A DNA stretch of 64,000 bases from NCBI RefSeq assembly GCF_964275005.1, contig NC_092701.1, positions 10,845,453-10,909,452 of the forward strand, in the 5' to 3' direction. The position numbers and the translations under genes are program-made. The stretch comes from Diadema setosum. Lineage: Eukaryota > Echinodermata > Echinoidea > Diadematoida > Diadematidae. Of this stretch, positions 59,201-64,000 are shown piece by piece; position 1 is the first letter of the stretch; every line of letters starts with the position of its first letter. The notes under the pieces were generated by a model that saw nothing but the letters and a program-made list of their open reading frames with translations, had not been told where the DNA came from and ran no database searches.

Positions 59201-62090
59201 AGCAATAATTTTTTGAACTATAGTGAGTTATAAAGTCATAGGACGACTTATAGGTACTTCATGCAATATCACAATTCGTCGCTTCTTAACATCGGAGAAC
59301 AAAATTTGGAAGGGGAGGGGGAATACAGCAGACCGCCATTCATAATTACAGCTTGACTGTGATTGAGGTCTCGAACGTATGAAAATAATATTAACAGATG
59401 TTAAGGATGATGAAAAAAAAAAAGAAGAAGAAGAATAGTTTGTCTGTAAGAGAGCGTATCATTAACTTGCTGTGACGGTTTGTGTGTAAGTCTTTGGGTA
59501 AGTCGGTGAGTGTATTTTATTATTATGTGCTTTGTGCAAAGACTGGTGTATCTGTGTATCACAAGTATAGTATGGCACATCCGAGCAGAGAATGTCCTGA
59601 TAGACGTATACGTTTGGTAAGAATCCTTTTCCGAAGTAGACCAGTGCGTGTAATTTGTAAATGCTGCAAACCAACATCTGTAATTACTGCAAGTGTCTCC
59701 ACCAATGTGTCTTTGGAGGTATGCCTCTCAAAACAGGACCAGTTCCTCTCTATGTGTCTAAATCCTCTTAACATACCTCAAGCAAGAAATATCTGGTTAT
59801 CTCCTTGGCACATTAATGACTAATACTTCAATTTAAATCTCAAATTACATCTCAATGAAAAAACAAAGAAAAAAAGAACGCAGTCAAGTCCTATATTTGT
59901 GTGAGGACCGTCAGGCACTTTTGCTATTGCAAGGAAAACAAATGCGTCATTACTGGTTATGGTACGGATGGCATTCTTCTATTATAGACCCTGAATTTGT
60001 TCATGCAACCTCATCCAATGTTCTCGTCGTGTACAACTAGAGAGTATTACCCAGTCTCACTTTTGTAATGTAGAGCAACGAGTTTGGGTCGTATTTGTTG
60101 CAGAAGGCCTCCCCTTGGTGCATGATGTAGGCTTCTATCTCAAAGGATGGACAGAGTGAGGGTGGTTCATCCTCATCGATAAGCTTTATCCCGAAACGCT
60201 CTTTCCACTCCGGGCCACTCCGGTAGGTCATGGTAGCTATCTCCCTGTTAAAGAAAAAGGATTTCGAAGTATAGAATATTGTAGGGCCTACCATTGGATG
60301 CAAGTGTCTACCTTGCAGATCAAGGAGATGGAAAGAGATTCTTTCTACTTCCCTCAGATGATGTAATCCTTAGACATACAAGGTAAATAATTATGTTTGA
60401 ATTCTGTGATTTCAATCTCTCTGTAATAATCATGATATCATCACGTAGCGAATGATGCATCATATACCAATATCATACCAATCAAACATAAGGTCTAAAC
60501 GTAATGATGACATCTAATTGACATCAAAGATCAAGAAAGAAAGTAAGAATGAATAATATTATAGAGTATGATTGTGTAATTATGTTTGATTGTAACAGAA
60601 AGAAAGGTAAAATTTACCGTGCCAATTTCATGCCCATCATGGGAAAGGAAACGCCATAGTAGTGGCCGCCTTTCCAGTTTGGATCGACCATAATGGCTTG
60701 CCTCAGGAGGTAATTGGGAGCAATACAGCTTGGCTGAGATTGGGCACACGCCGAAATGGATATCACCCTATAAATCAGAGTTACCATTGGAAAGTGGAAG
60801 GAAGATTAATGGGAGGGAGAAATTAGACACAAAGACTTTGAATATACGAACATGAGAGTGAAAGAAGTTAATCATTGATGTTTCTAGCTTCTTTGGATTC
60901 CATTCTTCCATCTTTTATACCTTTGGATAAAAACCATATATTCAAACCATCCAGTGTGTCTTATTGTTATCTATACATAACAGCAGAGGCTGATGAAATA
61001 GTGTGTGAACCCTGGCAGACACACGAACCACACTATAATCTGGACTGTTCTATATTTATTCTAGTTCTGACATGCATGTACATTAAATTATAACGAATCA
61101 TGATAATCCCTGTCATAGAATAGATTAGTGAAAATCACCACACTTTCACTGACAGGTAAACTCAATGGCCCATGAGTCATACAGCCCACGAGTCATACAG
61201 CCTGATCTCGACAGTAAGCAAACAAGACCCACGAGTCCGAAGTATGCCAATACGGCAAATTAGTCCGCCACGATAGGCAAACAAGGCCAGTGAGTTGGAC
61301 ACTACTCAAAAAATGGTCCACGAGACCGTGTCAGACTCATGGGACTTGTTTACGTAGTGTCGGACTCGTTGGCCTTGATTGCGTTACAAGACTAGTGTCG
61401 GACTCATGGGTCCGACATAGTTTGCAGGCACAAACCCTTGTTGGTCGTAAAGGAGTCTGCGCCAAGACTACTACACGCACCACTTTGGCACTGTTCCATA
61501 GGCCCTGTGTTGAAGCTTCTCACGAGGCTGCGGTGTAGTGGTACGTGTATTAGTCTTGGCGCATGCAGACTCCTATACGACCAACAAGGGTTTGTGCCTG
61601 CAAACTAGGTCCGACACTAGACAAAAAAGCCCACCCATGGGCATTATTTGCTCAGCGTCGAGCTCGCGGGCTGTTTGATTCGTGGGCTGTATGACTCGTG
61701 AGTGTCGAAGTCGTGACGTGCCCCCCGTTTACACACTCTATCCGTGAAACACTAATAATCGATCTCAATATAGTAAAATGAGTTATAAATGGGTATTTTG
61801 TTTTTAAATATCACTTCACGTATAGCAATGCTCTGTTTTGTCCAATAACACCATGTAGAACAGTCTCTGAACAGGATTTCCTGCTACGGACTGTAAAGTA
61901 AACTATAGGCATGATCCTGCAGTGCATCGACGGCAAAATCATAGGAAAAAATGATAAGCAAACGGTTTAACAGCGCGTACAATTTGTTTTGAAGTACATA
62001 AAATACTTACCTTCCCACTCTGTCGGGGTAGAGGGCAGCAGACAAGATGGAGCACATTCCACCCAGGGATGATCCTACAGAAGCATGGAG
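56167..62090 (-). CDS. MetX-family O-acyltransferase (homoserine/serine O-acetyl- or succinyltransferase-like), C-terminal 240 codons
   Basis: An alpha/beta-hydrolase-fold enzyme family that acylates the hydroxyl of homoserine or serine from acetyl- or succinyl-CoA. Exons in transcript order are 62011-62090, 60618-60767, 60061-60244, 58758-58911, 57350-57441 and 56167-56229, with continuous phases. The nucleophile elbow reads [12 protein letters not shown]. The lid region has [20 protein letters not shown] and [39 protein letters not shown] and [18 protein letters not shown] are typical MetX segments. The catalytic Asp sits in [20 protein letters not shown] and the catalytic His in [10 protein letters not shown]. 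The protein ends [18 protein letters not shown]. The N-terminal strand-helix part must be encoded beyond position 64000. The substrate cannot be told from sequence alone. Most animals lack this family, though related genes occur in some marine invertebrates. Confidence 0.92.
56230..57349. other. MetX-like gene, last intron
   Basis: Contains a (TA)n tract (56678-56710) and a (TG)n tract (56947-57001). No gene was seen. Confidence 0.6.
57350..57441 (-). CDS. MetX-like exon with catalytic His
   Basis: A 92-nt exon with acceptor ATTTCAG and donor GTAATT. It encodes [20 protein letters not shown] and [14 protein letters not shown] holds the triad histidine. Confidence 0.92.
57442..58757. other. 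MetX-like gene intron with palindrome-centred repeat
   Basis: Contains the repeat 57666-58030. Nothing else was recognised. Confidence 0.6.
57666..58030. repeat. Palindrome-centred repeat, copy 2
   Basis: Homologous to 41088-41455 in the same orientation. The centre (57831-57873) keeps GTGGGTCCCAC, but its arms carry mismatches, unlike copy 1. Confidence 0.8.
58758..58911 (-). CDS. MetX-like exon with catalytic Asp
   Basis: A 154-nt exon with acceptor CTTATAG and donor GTGAGT. It encodes [40 protein letters not shown] and [11 protein letters not shown]. The Asp of NSDILFP is the triad acid. Confidence 0.93.
58912..60060. other. MetX-like gene intron
   Basis: Contains a (GTCT)n tract (59077-59098) and short A/G-rich runs. 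No gene was recognised. Confidence 0.6.
60061..60244 (-). CDS. MetX-like exon, lid region and MetX block
   Basis: A 184-nt exon with acceptor TAACAG and donor GTGAGA. It encodes [40 protein letters not shown] and [20 protein letters not shown]. Confidence 0.93.
60245..60617. other. MetX-like gene short intron
   Basis: AT-rich with nothing recognised. Confidence 0.6.
60618..60767 (-). CDS. MetX-like exon, lid region
   Basis: A 150-nt exon with acceptor TTATAG and donor GTAAAT. It encodes [40 protein letters not shown] and FPMMGMKLA. The W.GG.Y motif after DP is typical of MetX. Confidence 0.88.
60768..62010. other. MetX-like gene intron with complex foldback
   Basis: Contains the foldback element 61167-61707; the rest is unremarkable. 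Confidence 0.6.
61167..61707. mobile_element. Complex foldback element with GAGTC(A/G) words and an inner 70-bp hairpin
   Basis: The outer ends CCCATGAGTCATACAGCCCA and the inverse GGGCTGTATGACTCGTGAG form a TIR. Inside, arms 61418-61485 and 61538-61607 are near-perfect inverses (TTTGCAGGCACAAACCCTTG, GCGCCAAGACTA) around a loop of about 50 bp. The left part repeats CACGAGTC, GACTCATGG and GTCGGACTC many times. It is non-coding. Confidence 0.75.
62011..62090 (-). CDS. MetX-like exon with nucleophile Ser
   Basis: An 80-nt exon with acceptor TTTCCAG and donor GTAAGT. It encodes [20 protein letters not shown] and YPDRVG plus two bases. GSSLGG is the nucleophile elbow (GGSMGG in bacterial MetX). 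Confidence 0.9.
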
Positions 62091-64000
62091 CTGGAAAGGT
62101 AAGACACACATAGTCAGATGATACGAGATTCTCTTTTAGGCTGCTTTAGTAATATCAAGGCAATGTGAATCACCAGAAGGTACTGTACAGTAATCATGGT
62201 AATCTTCCTTGCGTGCCAAAAGATCTTATCGGGAATCTAGTATTTCATCAAGAAATTAGCGTTCCGGAAAAAATTCGATCTATGGCTGGCATGAACACAA
62301 AATCAACCACTGTCTTGCTCATCGGACGAGTTTCGTGACAAGCTTCATTTGTCAGCAATTTCTTTGCAGGGATATGCAGAGAACTGCCTAAACTTGACAC
62401 TTCTTCTTGTCCCACGTTTCTCCCTGCAAGAAAGCCACTTCCAGATATCACTCGGCTTAAAATCCCTCACCATCTCTCCCATTATGTTGTATTCTTTTTG
62501 TTTTGTTTTTATTTGTCAACATTCCCTCTGTGCCTACAAAATCCGTATGCAGTTTAAAGCTTAGTAAAAACTTCATAGCTTTTTCCCTTCGTAAGTTCTC
62601 TTCTGTTTCCCCTTTCGTCTACGTGTTGTCTTCCTTTCTTCCTTTTGTCTGTGTTTTATATTTCTTAGTTCTGTGAATGAATGTTTCAAACTACATCATT
62701 TCCACTCTTTATGATTCATGAAGTATAATATGTTTGTGTATACATATAAGTTCAATTCATAACGCATCACATATTCATAGATTGTATTAAGTCTTCTGCA
62801 ATGCTAATTTTTCATTAAAGCTTTTAGTAAGAACCATAATTCTGAAATTGCATATAGATGATGATTATGGGGATGGTGACAGATAACAGGACACCTTGCA
62901 AGGAAGTTTTGTTTCGCAATCAAGTTGACTTTGTAAAGTTTCATGGAAATGCCAACTACGCAGAACATTGAAGTCGTATAAACAACACTAAAAGCATGAA
63001 AGTTCTATACTTTTTTTATGCGACAAAGTAATAGCATCGAATAGTATATAACATTGCATGCAAACTAAAAGAAGAGAACGCCCTGTTAATGAACAACCGT
63101 TGTCAGGGAAGATGTTATTGCATGCGGAATTAAAGGCTTGTTAACTTCTGGGGTTTTAGTTAACAGAGTTCTTTGATTTTACAAGACAAAATACACTATT
63201 ACTTGATATTTTCATGTATTGTTCATGATTGTAATATCAATCATTTGTCACGAGAAGAAGATAGAGTATAGGATATGTCTAAAACGATCAATGTTTTAAC
63301 TGTAAAATATATTATGTAATATACTTTCATGAAAGTGTGATATAAATGATAAAAACCTCAGAAGATTTAAAGGGAAGGTAAACCCAAAGAGCAATGTGGA
63401 TTGAGTGAAAGCAGCAACATTAGTAGAACACATCAGTGAAAGTTTGAGAAAAATCGGACAATCGATGCAAAAGTTATGAATTTTTAAAGTTTTGGTGTTG
63501 GAACCGCTGGGTGAGGAGACTACTAGAGGATATGACGTATGAGTGGACAACAATACAAAGAAAATATAAAGGATATTCAGCAAAAATTCACTTTTCTAGA
63601 ATTATGAAAGAGCAGTGGACCAACCGCTTTCAGAAAGCAGGGGGAATAATTGCTACCCTTAACATATGCCAATATCAAGCTGATGGAATTTGTAATTTTC
63701 ATGAAAAATGGATTTTTGTAGTATTTTCTTTATATTTTCTTGATATTGTAGTCCACTCATACGTCATAACCTCTAGTAGTCTCCTCATCCCGCGGTTCCA
63801 ACACCAAAACTTTAAAAATTCATAACTTTTGCATCGATTGTCCGATTTTCTTCAAACTTTCACTGATGTGTTCTACTAATGTTGCTGCTTTCACTCAATC
63901 CACATTGTTCTTGGGGTTTATCTTCCCTTTAATTGGGGACTGTCCATTTGTTCACGCCGACCTCCTTTAACCTCCCCCCCCCCCTCTCTCTCTCTCTCTC
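62091..64000. other. MetX-like gene upstream intron (partial)
   Basis: No exon matching the missing N-terminal MetX segments was found on the minus strand. The 558-bp foldback copy 2 lies at 63371-63928. The window ends in a C-run and (CT)n tract from about 63975. Confidence 0.55.
63371..63928. mobile_element. 558-bp TTAA-flanked foldback element, copy 2 (inverted)
   Basis: Begins AGGGAAGGTAAACCCAAAGA and ends GGGGTTTATCTTCCCT, with TTAA on both sides (63367-63370 and 63929-63932). It has the same length as copy 1 (40266-40823) and is in the opposite orientation, since its right end is the exact inverse of copy 1's left end for about 30 bp. High similarity marks recent movement. Confidence 0.88.

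Noticed and set aside
59482-59823. 113-codon plus-strand frame in a MetX-like intron
   Set aside because: No recognisable domain, no splice context, and opposite strand to the host gene.
62248-62451. Minus-strand frame upstream of the MetX nucleophile exon
   Set aside because: Checked as a possible missing MetX exon. Its translation has none of the family's N-terminal motifs and no suitable splice phase.

Overview
This is 64 kb of animal nuclear DNA: AT-rich, intron-rich, with GT-AG introns and many small terminal-inverted-repeat (TIR) elements. No prokaryotic, viral or LTR-element coding sequence was recognised. Gene content and repeat style suggest a marine invertebrate deuterostome, most likely an echinoderm. 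That assignment is an inference. Most long open frames here are by-chance frames in introns and repeats; four real multi-exon genes were rebuilt by hand from protein similarity, splice sites and reading phase.

Layout. (1) 529-18244, minus: cytosolic valyl-tRNA synthetase (VARS1). Eight exons give the first 394 codons, and the rest lies beyond the window start. Its 9.4-kb fourth intron holds a 7.56-kb DNA transposon (5273-12828). (2) 25057-44674, minus: complete flotillin-1 (FLOT1), 11 coding exons, 427 codons plus stop, with repeat-filled introns including a 1.1-kb GA/CT-rich satellite. (3) 50080-53772, plus: complete three-exon MIF-family gene with a TATA box, a 6-codon upstream ORF that overlaps the start codon, and a C-terminal extension. 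(4) 56167-62090, minus: the last six exons of a MetX-type acyltransferase (homoserine/serine O-acyltransferase family, alpha/beta hydrolase) with the catalytic triad. Its 5' exons lie beyond position 64000.

Arrangement. VARS1 and FLOT1 are tandem on the minus strand. FLOT1 and MIF diverge across 5.4 kb, and MIF and the MetX-like gene converge. Nothing suggests an operon. The four proteins act in translation, membrane microdomains, cytokine/tautomerase biology and amino-acid acylation. VARS1 and FLOT1 both map to the human MHC region, so their adjacency here may be a relic of proto-MHC linkage.

Repeats. At least ten families of short TIR or foldback elements are present, several with two or three copies in the window. 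They include twin 558-bp TTAA-flanked foldbacks, a trio ending CAG...GGATCCAG-like, TA-flanked MITEs, a TGTGACC-ended family, and large intronic repeats that carry arrays of the nuclear-receptor DR1 motif. One LINE 3' remnant and one retroposed insertion with a 20-bp target duplication were also found.
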